The notes under the pieces are model-generated. The model was not told the origin of the DNA and did no database searches. It was given only the letters and a program-made list of their open reading frames with translations. Made by a program: the position numbers and the translations under genes. A stretch of DNA of 64,000 nucleotides from Halobacteriovoraceae bacterium (lineage in GTDB: Bacteria; Bdellovibrionota; Bacteriovoracia; Bacteriovoracales; Bacteriovoracaceae): the NCBI GenBank assembly GCA_002707495.1, contig PAMZ01000013.1, positions 1 to 64,000 on the forward strand, given 5' to 3'. Below, piece by piece: positions 52,527 to 60,271 of the stretch. Numbering within the stretch: position 1 is the stretch's first letter; every line of letters begins with the position of its first letter.

Positions 52527-53312
52527 ATGAAAACAATTCTCTTTTTATCTTTGTTTGTCTCTCACCTCACCTTTGCAACTATTGTTCCTCAACATGAGTT
52601 TGTACTCGGAGATGACTGGAATAATGGCTACCCTGAAAAAAAATATCATCAAGTGCTCGATAAAATTATTGAAATCTATGAACCTATTATTCAATCTAAA
52701 GGTGGGACATTACATATTTTGCGAGATTGGAGAGATGGCTCCGTCAACGCTTGGGCTTGGCGCATCGGTCAAGAATATCATCTAGAAGTTCCAGGCGGAA
52801 TGAGTCGCTATCACCTCATTAATGAGGAAGCCTTTATTCTCACTGTTTGTCATGAATTAGGGCATCTTCTTGGAGGAGCTCCCGCCCGCAATAGGGCGAT
52901 CAGCCTCGAAGGTCAGGCTGATTATTTTGCTACCACCCATTGTGCGAAACGAGTCCTGCCCCAAATTGAACCTTATAAGAAAACAACACCCACTCAAGAT
53001 ATGCAAAATCTTTGCGCCAGAGAAAATGATAGGGATTTATGCTATCGAATCCTTTCTGGCTCTCAATCTCTTTCCAATTATTTCGCTTCAATTGCACGCA
53101 ACTCATTCCCAACACTCTCTCAAGAGAGTCAAAGGCAAGTGAATCAAACCTTGACCACTCACCCTAAAGCACAGTGCAGACTTGATACATTTAAAAGAGG
53201 AACCTTCTGCCATAAAAATGAAGGGAATGTAAGCTTTGATGACCCTAAACTTGGTTATTGTACTGAAAAGGATGACCTTAAAAGGCCTCGCTGCTGGTAT
53301 TTTGCTAAATAA
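52527..53312 (+). CDS. Exported HExxH metalloprotease-like protein
   Basis: 261 residues with signal peptide (SLFVSHLTFA). The zinc-binding motif is VCHELGHLLGGAP (His-109, Glu-110, His-113), with a second-helix SLEGQADYFAT carrying Glu-128 and Asp-132, as in gluzincins (ExxxD). The C-terminal half holds eight cysteines and would be stabilised by disulfides. This family is plentiful in predatory deltaproteobacteria-like genomes, but I cannot name it. It is likely secreted and active on proteins. The candidate -10 box TAGCAT lies only nine bases before the ATG. Confidence 0.7.
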   Translation: MKTILFLSLFVSHLTFATIVPQHEFVLGDDWNNGYPEKKYHQVLDKIIEIYEPIIQSKGGTLHILRDWRDGSVNAWAWRIGQEYHLEVPGGMSRYHLINEEAFILTVCHELGHLLGGAPARNRAISLEGQADYFATTHCAKRVLPQIEPYKKTTPTQDMQNLCARENDRDLCYRILSGSQSLSNYFASIARNSFPTLSQESQRQVNQTLTTHPKAQCRLDTFKRGTFCHKNEGNVSFDDPKLGYCTEKDDLKRPRCWYFAK

Positions 53313-53313
53313 A

Positions 53314-53967
53314 TTAGTCCCAAGTTTGAAGGATATCACTTAAATTTTTCTTGGTTATTTTTGGAACTTCCGCTTCAGGATGAGGGTGCCCCACCGCCAA
53401 GAGAAGAAAAGGTTTTTCATCCCTTGAACGGTTACAAAAATCACTCAAAAATTGCATACGTTTAGGTGTATAGGTTAATGTCGCAAGACCTGCTAGATGA
53501 AGGGCTGAGATCAACATCCCAGTAGCAATCCCCGCGGATTCTTTCGCATAATAATGCTTTTCCAACCCCACTTCGGCCCGATTAAAATGACTATAGAAGA
53601 TCACAATTAAATAAGGGGCCTGCTCGATAAAAGCTTTTTCTTCGTTTGTATGTAAATGCTCTAAGTCTTTTAACCATTGTTTATTTGGCTTTAGTTTATA
53701 GAAGTCGAGTTCTTCTTTTTCAGCTTTTCTTCGAATCTCAGTTTTTGCTATTGGATTTTGAATTAAAGCAAATGACCAAGGCTGTTTATTTGCTCCACTT
53801 GGGGCAGTCGCTGCTATGGATATGGCATTTTCTAAAATCTCTCTTTCTGGTATCTCTTGCGAGAAATGACGAATAGTTCGTCTCTTGCGGTGGACGTATA
53901 ATAGAGCGCGGCTTATTTCTAAGGCTTGTTCAGAGTTAAATTGAGGTTGTATATATCGTTCCAACAT
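53314..53967 (-). CDS. Nitroreductase family FMN protein
   Basis: 217 residues. RRTIRHFSQEIPE and ISIAATAPSGANKQPWSFALI are the FMN-binding blocks, and AGIATGMLISALHLAGLATLTYTP is the core helix of the family. The C-terminus contains LLAVGHPHPEAEVP. It reduces nitroaromatics, quinones or flavins with NAD(P)H. It is divergent from a LysR regulator across 72 bases with a palindrome, the classical layout of a regulator and its target. Cytosolic. Confidence 0.9.
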   Translation of the reverse strand: MLERYIQPQFNSEQALEISRALLYVHRKRRTIRHFSQEIPEREILENAISIAATAPSGANKQPWSFALIQNPIAKTEIRRKAEKEELDFYKLKPNKQWLKDLEHLHTNEEKAFIEQAPYLIVIFYSHFNRAEVGLEKHYYAKESAGIATGMLISALHLAGLATLTYTPKRMQFLSDFCNRSRDEKPFLLLAVGHPHPEAEVPKITKKNLSDILQTWD

Positions 53968-54023
53968 ATATAACTTGTAGCATAAATATCGATAGTACTA
54001 AATTGAAATAATATTATATTTGT

Positions 54024-54040
54024 TATAACCTAAGGTTATA
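54024..54040 (+). promoter_or_regulatory. 17-base palindrome at the start of lysR (putative autoregulatory site)
   Basis: TATAACC - TAA - GGTTATA is a perfect 7+3+7 palindrome ending at the A of the lysR start codon. It contains the ATAAC-N5-GTTAT pattern near the LTTR consensus (T-N11-A). It overlaps the predicted -10 (TATAAC). LysR proteins usually bind such sites in the divergent control region. Confidence 0.5.
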
Positions 54041-54921
54041 TGAATTTAAAAGATCACCTAGAAAAACTGCCTTATTTTTATGAAGTTGCCAAACTTGGAT
54101 CCATGAAAAAAGCCTCTGAAGCCATTTTCATCACCCAGCCCTCTCTCACTAAGAGTATAAAGTCTCTCGAAGAATCAATTGGAAAGGAGCTTTTCATCAG
54201 ACTTCCAAGAGGTGTAGCACTCACCAAGGAAGGTGAATTATTATTCGAGTTTTGCCATGAGCTTTTCCATTCGGTTTCAAATATTGAAAGAAGGCTTCTT
54301 CATCCCCTTGATCCCCATGCAGGAGAAATTAGAGTGGGGACCTATGACTCAATTGCGGCTTATTTTTGGCCTGGTTTTCTGAAAGTTTTTTTAAAGAAGT
54401 ATCCTCGTATCAATTTAGAACTTACCACTGGCCGCTCAGAAGATATTCAAAAAAAGCTTGAGCAAGGCGAGCTGGACGCAATATTAATTGTCGCTCCTAG
54501 GGCAAGTAAAGATTTAATTTTAAAACCAATTATGCAAGATAGTTTTTTTCTCTATGAGGCAAGCAAGTTTAAAGAACCTGAAGAAGGCGCTCCTATTATT
54601 TATATGCCCAGTGCTTTTACGGGAAAGCTTCTACAAGAGGACCAAGGGCTGGCTCAGCTTCTTTCAGAGAGAAAACTCTATAAAACTTCCTCACTCGAGA
54701 CGGTAAAAGAACTTGCTTTAGGTGGAATTGGCCAGGGGCTTCTTCCTAGTAATGTGGCAGCCCCTCTATTGGCCAAAAAGAGGTTTAAAAAAGTTAAAAC
54801 GAAGAAACTCTCCTCAAATGGAGTCGCCCCCCATGAAATAGGCTTTGCCTACCATCGCACAGGCGAACACTCCTCACTTATTCAACTGCTTGAATCTGAG
54901 ATCAAACAAAGCTTAAACTAA
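54040..54921 (+). CDS. LysR family transcription regulator
   Basis: 293 residues. The winged helix-turn-helix is at about 6-64 (GSMKKASEAIFITQPSLTKSIKSLEESIGKELFIRLPRG, read in parts). The co-inducer domain begins about residue 90 (GEIRVGTYDSIAAYFWPGFLKVF). It is divergent from the nitroreductase gene and likely controls it, and the palindrome at 54024-54040 is a good candidate operator. A terminator overlaps the stop codon. Cytosolic; the inducer is unknown, perhaps a redox-active or nitro compound. Confidence 0.9.
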   Translation: MNLKDHLEKLPYFYEVAKLGSMKKASEAIFITQPSLTKSIKSLEESIGKELFIRLPRGVALTKEGELLFEFCHELFHSVSNIERRLLHPLDPHAGEIRVGTYDSIAAYFWPGFLKVFLKKYPRINLELTTGRSEDIQKKLEQGELDAILIVAPRASKDLILKPIMQDSFFLYEASKFKEPEEGAPIIYMPSAFTGKLLQEDQGLAQLLSERKLYKTSSLETVKELALGGIGQGLLPSNVAAPLLAKKRFKKVKTKKLSSNGVAPHEIGFAYHRTGEHSSLIQLLESEIKQSLN

Positions 54922-54929
54922 GCTTTTTT
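54908..54929 (+). terminator. Rho-independent terminator overlapping the lysR stop codon
   Basis: AAAGCTTA (54908-54915) and TAAGCTTT (54919-54926) form an eight-base stem with an AAC loop, followed by TTT and an AT-rich stretch. The TAA at 54919-54921 is inside the second arm. The stem is AT-rich, so strength is moderate. Confidence 0.5.
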
Positions 54930-55064
54930 ATGGCCATTGGCACCAGTCAAAATGTCTCTGGAGTCTATTCCTTAACGCTAACCTACTAAAATTACTGCAT
55001 ATGCGCTTGGCATCATTAATGCAAATATACTCCATGCGAGGGATGAGCTTCCAAGGAGGATGCC

Positions 55065-55310
55065 ATGAAAAAAATGATTTTGTTAATTACCCTACTCTTT
55101 TCTTATCAAAGTTTTGCCCTAGGAGGAATTGGTAATCTAGGTTTTGGAAATTTGAATGGAATTAAAATGGTCAAAAAGAATGAGTTAAAAAAACCGACAC
55201 TAAAAGAAAAGTCTGGAATTTTGACCAAAAAAAGAAAGCTTGCCTCTAAAACCAAACCACAGAATATTTGGAATCTAGAAGAAGATTCTCAAGACGGATT
55301 ATGGTTTTAA
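55065..55310 (+). CDS. Small exported protein of unknown function
   Basis: 81 residues with signal peptide (LLFSYQSFALGG). The mature part is short and basic: a Gly/Asn-rich start (GGIGNLGFGNLNGIK) and a Lys-rich middle ending in an acidic tail EEDSQDGLWF. A strong AAGGAGG ribosome binding site supports a real gene. No family is recognised. It might be a secreted peptide or precursor. The stop is one base from the convergent pirin gene. Confidence 0.5.
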   Translation: MKKMILLITLLFSYQSFALGGIGNLGFGNLNGIKMVKKNELKKPTLKEKSGILTKKRKLASKTKPQNIWNLEEDSQDGLWF

Positions 55311-55311
55311 G

Positions 55312-56019
55312 TTATGAGGCCATAGGTACTTCCATCAATAAAAGCCTTGCGCTTTTATTGGCGGAAATGCTGAGTTTGCTAAAATCTTCTATACCCAGGC
55401 CATCATGCTTTAAAAGTAACTTATCTCCAATATTTACTTCCCCCTCTAAATTAAGAATATAAAGACCATTATCAGGGTTTATTCTTTCATATTGAATTGA
55501 TTTTCCACTTTCTAAATCTAAAAGATGAAAGAAAGCCTCTTGATGGATTTGAACTGAATCGCCTCTGCCATCTGGAGAGACTACCAATTGCAAACGGTTC
55601 TGCCTTTGTTCTTTGGAAAATTTCTTTTGAGAATAGCTAGGCTTAATATTCTGTGATTTTGGAATAATCCAAATTTGAAGAAAATTAACCTCTTCGCTAT
55701 CAGAGTGATTGTACTCACTATGCATAATACCCGTACCCGCACTCATCGCTTGAACCTCACCTACGGAGATAATGGTCTCATTTCCCATTGTGTCTTTATG
55801 CTTAAGACAACCTCTTAAAGGAATAGAAATGATTTCCATATTATTATGTGGGTGTGTTCCAAATCCCATGGAGGGTGCTACGATATCATCATTAATAACC
55901 CTCAAAACTCCAAAGCCCATTCGCTCAGGGTTATAATAATTAGCAAAACTAAAGGTATGATGACTATTAAGCCAACCATGATCTGCCACTCCTCTAGAAC
56001 TTGCTTCGTGAAATACCAT
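55312..56019 (-). CDS. Pirin family protein (YhhW-like)
   Basis: 235 residues. HTFSFANYYNPERMGFGVLRVINDD, GFGTHPHNNMEIISIPLRG, HKDTMGNE and GIMHSEYNHSD are the YhhW-type blocks; His residues and Glu for iron are present. YhhW binds a metal and degrades quercetin. It is the third pirin in the window and the closest to the quercetinase subgroup. It lies downstream of the TIGR03643 gene by nine bases on the same strand and may be cotranscribed. Cytosolic. Confidence 0.9.
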   Translation of the reverse strand: MVFHEASSRGVADHGWLNSHHTFSFANYYNPERMGFGVLRVINDDIVAPSMGFGTHPHNNMEIISIPLRGCLKHKDTMGNETIISVGEVQAMSAGTGIMHSEYNHSDSEEVNFLQIWIIPKSQNIKPSYSQKKFSKEQRQNRLQLVVSPDGRGDSVQIHQEAFFHLLDLESGKSIQYERINPDNGLYILNLEGEVNIGDKLLLKHDGLGIEDFSKLSISANKSARLLLMEVPMAS

Positions 56020-56028
56020 TTTTCCCTC

Positions 56029-56316
56029 TCAATCTGGCTTATTATCTTTTTTCATAAAACTAGTGGGACATATGCGATCTTCAAAAAAATCTCTTTTTCC
56101 TCGATGCTTCAATTTAGAAAGACTAGGTCTTTTTGATCTTTCTCTCCAACGTCTAAAACTAGCTGGCTTCAAATTTCTTCGCATGACTTTTACAATTTCA
56201 CCATGAGTGAGCCCAAACTTTTCGGTAATTGAATCAAAGCTAACCCTATCTTGCATGGCAAGCTCAGTGACTTGCTTTACGATATTAGCAGGAAGTTTTT
56301 TCCAATCATTTGCCAT
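56029..56316 (-). CDS. TIGR03643/DUF2805-like small protein
   Basis: 95 residues. IVKQVTELAMQDRVSFDSITEKFGLTHGEIVKVMRRNLKPASFRRWRERSK (in parts) is the pattern of the TIGR03643 family: a predicted helix-turn-helix (SFDSITEKFGLTHGEIVKV) then the MRRxLKPxSFxxWR block. It is probably a small DNA- or RNA-binding protein. Genes of this family often sit near photolyase or redox genes; here the neighbour is a pirin. Function unknown. Confidence 0.78.
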   Translation of the reverse strand: MANDWKKLPANIVKQVTELAMQDRVSFDSITEKFGLTHGEIVKVMRRNLKPASFRRWRERSKRPSLSKLKHRGKRDFFEDRICPTSFMKKDNKPD

Positions 56317-56460
56317 ACTTTAAAATACCGCAAATATAGAGTTGATAAAAGTCAGCTATTTTAGACAAATTCTGTAGCCTAAAAAAACTTAACCTAATCT
56401 GAACATAGTTTAGACCTATCCGACCTAGAAAACTCAGGTTTAGCATGTTAGATAAAATCC

Positions 56461-57615
56461 ATGAAAATCACACACATACTACTCTTTGGCCTTCTTATTA
56501 CTCTAACCTCTACGGCAATTGCAGCTCCCTACCAAAAAGGTTGGGGCACAAGCGTTATAGACCAAAAAACAGGAAAATCTGGTGTTAAGATTGGAGGCCG
56601 ATTGCAGGCCATTGCAGCTGTTGACTCAGAAACAGAAACACAAGATTTCTATTTTCGTCGTATGCGAGTGAATTTTTCCTATAATCCCAAACCGAATCAT
56701 AAGATTGTCTATGACGTGAGAAACGATAATGCCAACAAAGGCGATAAGGGCGAGCAGACTTTTAATATAGGGGATGCTTATTGGCAGATTGACTTTAAGA
56801 AATTCAAATTAAAAGCTTTTAGAGGAAAAGTCGATGTCTCCTATTCACAAACTTCAAGCTCTAAAAACCTCTTCACACCCGAACGAACATTTGTCAGTGA
56901 ACACGCTTCAGACTTTGTGGTTGAAAATCGTCGGGCCAATAACGTTCAAATAAACGGAAACCTTGGAAATCTCTCTTACCATGTGGTTGTTTCAGATGGT
57001 GTAAATTCAAATGATCTTGAAGATGTGGCAGAAAACGAAGTCACTGCTGTTGATGGGCAAAAGTTTACTTATGGTGGTAAGCTTCGTTATTATTTTTTTG
57101 GAGACCCAGTCAAAAACCCAGCTCAGGATACTTTCTATGGTAAACATGACACCTTCTCAATTGGTGCTGCCTTCTTTGCAAACGACAAAATCATTGTAGA
57201 TAACACCGGAAATGCTCTGAGCGAATTTAACATGGCAAGAAATCTCACAAATATTGAACTTTCCTTTGCCAAAGGTGGTTTGAGAATTCTTGGTGAATAC
57301 TTTGCTTTTAGCGGTGATATTATCGATCTCACAGCCACAGATAAAGAAGACATCCTTGGTGACTCTAATGGTTATTATATTCAATCAGAATATGTTTTTA
57401 ATAAATTAGCTCCTTTTGTAAGCTATGAAGTATTTGATAAAAACCTAGACTCAGACGATGCTCAACTCACCAACACCACGGTGGGAATCAATTATTACCA
57501 AGACCTTGAAGGTGAACGTTACGGAGTTGCCTATCGTCTGACAGAAAACGAAGATGAGCTAAATAGTGGAGACGATGAAGAGTTTCTCTATGCTTATATC
57601 ATGCTCAATTTTTAA
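56461..57615 (+). CDS. Phosphate-selective porin O/P-like outer membrane protein
   Basis: 384 residues with a signal peptide (ITLTSTAIA). The beta-strand-rich, Asp/Asn-rich sequence begins GVKIGGRLQAIAAVDSETETQDFYFRRMRVNFSY, the usual N-terminus of the Porin_O_P family, and ends in FLYAYIMLNF with a C-terminal Phe as required for outer membrane assembly. AFRGKVDVSYSQTSSSKNLFTPERTF is a typical mid-block. It makes an anion-preferring channel. It precedes chrA by eight bases and may supply oxyanions to it. Confidence 0.85.
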   Translation: MKITHILLFGLLITLTSTAIAAPYQKGWGTSVIDQKTGKSGVKIGGRLQAIAAVDSETETQDFYFRRMRVNFSYNPKPNHKIVYDVRNDNANKGDKGEQTFNIGDAYWQIDFKKFKLKAFRGKVDVSYSQTSSSKNLFTPERTFVSEHASDFVVENRRANNVQINGNLGNLSYHVVVSDGVNSNDLEDVAENEVTAVDGQKFTYGGKLRYYFFGDPVKNPAQDTFYGKHDTFSIGAAFFANDKIIVDNTGNALSEFNMARNLTNIELSFAKGGLRILGEYFAFSGDIIDLTATDKEDILGDSNGYYIQSEYVFNKLAPFVSYEVFDKNLDSDDAQLTNTTVGINYYQDLEGERYGVAYRLTENEDELNSGDDEEFLYAYIMLNF

Positions 57616-57623
57616 TTTCTTTC

Positions 57624-58922
57624 ATGGGTGAAGAAACAAGTCCGGATATTTCAACTAAAGAGCTATTTAAAGTCTGGGGACATGTAGCAGCTCACTCTTT
57701 TGGAGGTCCGGCAGGGCAAATAGCTGTCATCCACAAATTGGTGGTAGAAGATAAAAAGATCATAAATGAAGAAAAATTTCTTCATGCTCTGAACTTTTGT
57801 ATGCTGCTTCCAGGACCTGAAGCTCAACAACTCGCAACCTATATGGGCTGGCTTATGCGAGGCTGGTTTGGAGGTTTGATCGCAGGTGGTTTATTTATCC
57901 TACCTGGTTTTATCTCAATTCTCGCTCTCTCATACCTCTATGTACTTTATAATGATCTCTCTTTGGTGCAAGGTCTATTCTATGGATTAAAACCGGCCAT
58001 CATCGCCATCGTTATCGCTGCTCTTTATCGTATTTCAAAAAAATCTCTTACAAGCTCCTTTTTTTGGTTCATTGCCGTTGCGGCTTTTATAGGGCTTTTC
58101 TTTTTTAACCTTGCTTTCCCGATTGTTGTCATAGGCTCTGGTATACTTGGAGCTCTGAGAAGCTTCTTTCACAAAGAAGTATCACATGAGGAAAATATAA
58201 ATTTTCCTCAACTAAGTATGACTCTAAAAACTTTAAGTACCTGGCTTTTGGTTTGGTCATTTCCTATTTTGATCACGAGTTATATTCTCGGCTCTACAAA
58301 CAACTTTCATACTCTCAATTTATTTTTTAGTAAAATGTCGCTTGTCACTTTTGGGGGTGCTTATGCAGCTTTAAGCTATGTTGCTCAACAAGCGGTTGAC
58401 GTTTATGGATGGCTTGCCAGTGGAGAAATGTTAGATGGTCTTGCCTTGGCGGAAACTACCCCTGGCCCTCTCATTCAAGTGGTTCAATTCGTAGGTTTTA
58501 TGGGAGCCTATCGCTTTCCTGCTCCCTACTCCCCACTTTTTGGTGCCTTTATTGGATCAGTTCTCACCACATGGATGACTTTTGCTCCTTGCTTTCTTTT
58601 TATTTTTACCTTTGCTCCCTATGTGGAATTTATTCGAGGTCAACAGCAATTAAAAGCAGCTCTTAAGGCCATAACAGCAGCTGTTGTCGGAGTTATATTT
58701 AATCTTTCACTTTGGTTCGTACTCAACGCTTTATTTACAGAGACTATAAAGATGAAATCTTCGTTATTTGATTTTTCCTATCCCGTAATAAGTTCTATTG
58801 ACTGGGTTGCTGCCGGGATTTGTCTCGTTGCAAACGTGATGCAATTTAAGATGAAGTCAGGTCTATTTTCAATTCTAGGAGTTTGTACCTTAATAGGCAT
58901 GATTTATAAATTCGTCAGTTAA
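57624..58922 (+). CDS. chrA: Chromate transporter ChrA (two-domain)
   Basis: 432 residues with two CHR domains. Domain 1 has SFGGPAGQIAVIHK and MLLPGPEAQQLATYMGW; domain 2 has TFGGAYAALSYVAQQAV and ALAETTPGPLIQVVQFVGF. About 10-12 membrane helices are seen. It expels chromate using proton motive force. It is downstream of a porin by eight bases with no Shine-Dalgarno, consistent with coupling or reinitiation. There is no chrB or chrR near. Sulfate or another oxyanion is a possible alternate substrate. Confidence 0.92.
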   Translation: MGEETSPDISTKELFKVWGHVAAHSFGGPAGQIAVIHKLVVEDKKIINEEKFLHALNFCMLLPGPEAQQLATYMGWLMRGWFGGLIAGGLFILPGFISILALSYLYVLYNDLSLVQGLFYGLKPAIIAIVIAALYRISKKSLTSSFFWFIAVAAFIGLFFFNLAFPIVVIGSGILGALRSFFHKEVSHEENINFPQLSMTLKTLSTWLLVWSFPILITSYILGSTNNFHTLNLFFSKMSLVTFGGAYAALSYVAQQAVDVYGWLASGEMLDGLALAETTPGPLIQVVQFVGFMGAYRFPAPYSPLFGAFIGSVLTTWMTFAPCFLFIFTFAPYVEFIRGQQQLKAALKAITAAVVGVIFNLSLWFVLNALFTETIKMKSSLFDFSYPVISSIDWVAAGICLVANVMQFKMKSGLFSILGVCTLIGMIYKFVS

Positions 58923-58943
58923 TTAGTAAAAATCCATTCCTGC

Positions 58944-59618
58944 TTAGAGTAAACTCTTTATAAAGTCAGGAACAACTGCCGAAGCCGGCCCCAAATGACT
59001 TTCGTCATAATATGCACTCAGTGCAGTAGATTCCATATTAAGCTCAATGCATCTCGCCCCTGACTCTTTTGCAATTTGAACGAAACCTGCAGCTGGATAA
59101 ACTTGATTACTGGTACCTATACAAAGAAATAGATCACACTTACTTGCAGCTATTTGAATCTCTTCCATATATTTTACATTCTCACCGAACCAAACAATAT
59201 CGGGACGCCAAAGAAGATAATCTTCTTTGCTTACCTCACCCTCAAAGTATTTCACTTCTCCAGTTTTAGTGTGACGAATCTTTCGAAGTTCCCCGTGCAT
59301 GTGGAAAATATTTTTGCAGCCTGCTCTCTCATGAAGATCGTCTACGTTTTGAGTCACAAGTGCAAACTCAGAGACCATGCTTTCTAATTTGGCCAAAGCA
59401 TAATGAGCAGGGTTTGGTTCCACTTCTTTAAGTTGCATTCTTCTGGCATTATAAAATCTTTGAACTAATGCCGGCTTATCTGCATACCCCTCAGGAGATG
59501 CCACTTCCATAATGTCATGATTCTCCCAAAGTCCATTGGCGTCTCTAAAAGTCTTAATACCTGACTCAGCCGAGATACCTGCTCCAGTTAAAACACATAT
59601 GTTTTGATATTTTCCCAT
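58944..59618 (-). CDS. cobB: NAD-dependent protein deacylase, sirtuin family
   Basis: 224 residues. The NAD site is GAGISAESGIKTFRDANGLWE; TQNVDDLHERAG and HMHGELRK (catalytic His) follow. The Tyr and Arg of FYNARR match the succinyl/malonyl-lysine pocket of SIRT5-type enzymes, so desuccinylation is likely. The usual four zinc cysteines between HGEL and PDIVWFGE are absent; this zinc-less form is known in several bacteria. Cytosolic. It is divergent from the imuA' cassette. An AAGGC-like weak ribosome binding site precedes the ATG at 59618. Confidence 0.92.
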   Translation of the reverse strand: MGKYQNICVLTGAGISAESGIKTFRDANGLWENHDIMEVASPEGYADKPALVQRFYNARRMQLKEVEPNPAHYALAKLESMVSEFALVTQNVDDLHERAGCKNIFHMHGELRKIRHTKTGEVKYFEGEVSKEDYLLWRPDIVWFGENVKYMEEIQIAASKCDLFLCIGTSNQVYPAAGFVQIAKESGARCIELNMESTALSAYYDESHLGPASAVVPDFIKSLL

Positions 59619-59683
59619 GGCCTTTGCCTCGCAGTAATTCTTTGAAATAGCTCATAATCCACTAAAAAACTTATTTTCCTGCT

Positions 59684-59711
59684 TACGGAAAAGATACGGA
59701 AATGCTATAAT
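59684..59711 (+). promoter_or_regulatory. Promoter of the imuA'-imuB-dnaE2 cassette with direct repeat
   Basis: TACGGAAA occurs twice (59684-59691 and 59695-59702), 11 bases apart, so both copies face the same side of DNA. The extended -10 TGCTATAAT is at 59703-59711. The ATG at 59720 lies nine bases later, so the mRNA would be leaderless or nearly so. No TTACN3GTAA-type LexA box is seen in the 101-base gap. The repeats may be an activator or repressor site. Confidence 0.5.
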
Positions 59712-59719
59712 CTTCTTCT

Positions 59720-60271
59720 ATGAGCTTAGAGACACTTACCTTTAGCAATAAAAGACTGCAAGAATTTTTTAAGATCAATCCCGTGGTGGGAGGCTTAACC
59801 GAATGGGGAGCACCACTAGGACAATTGGGCCGCCTCATCCCCGCGGTAATTATTAAAAATCTCGCTAAGCCTTGCTTATGGGTAAGAGATTCACAGGATT
59901 TTGAAGTTTACCCTAGCTTTTGGCGAGATCTTGGAATCAACCTTAGAGAGGTTTTTTTTCTCTATGATGAAGACCCTCTTAAAAATCTACGCACTCCTCT
60001 TAAAAGCTCTGAGTTTGAAATCATCGTCTTAGATCTTAATCGCTTTATCACTCCGGCGAATATGAACTACTTGGCACATTATTGTCGTCGCCAAAAGGTA
60101 ACTTGTTTTTTACTTCGAAAATATTTTCTAAGTCCTAAAAATGGGAATCCTTTTTGTCGGCATCGATTCAATTGCTCCTACTCTTTACAAAGAGATCAAA
60201 TCCAAATTACCGCCATCAAGGGGCAACATAAGCCTCTATGGCTTAATATGAAAGAGGTGGTTTATGGCTAA
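59720..60271 (+). CDS. imuA: ImuA' family protein, degenerate RecA-like
   Basis: 183 residues, shorter than ImuA of other bacteria (about 200-250). GGLTEWGAPLGQLGRLIPAVI aligns with the Walker A region but lacks the GKT/GKS signature, so ATP binding is doubtful. IIVLDLNRFITPANMNYLAHYCRRQKVTCFLLRK resembles the later RecA-fold strand. The fold is inferred by context: it is followed by ImuB and DnaE2 homologues with overlapping reading frames. It probably acts as a scaffold of the mutasome. No Shine-Dalgarno; see the promoter entry. Confidence 0.72.
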   Translation: MSLETLTFSNKRLQEFFKINPVVGGLTEWGAPLGQLGRLIPAVIIKNLAKPCLWVRDSQDFEVYPSFWRDLGINLREVFFLYDEDPLKNLRTPLKSSEFEIIVLDLNRFITPANMNYLAHYCRRQKVTCFLLRKYFLSPKNGNPFCRHRFNCSYSLQRDQIQITAIKGQHKPLWLNMKEVVYG

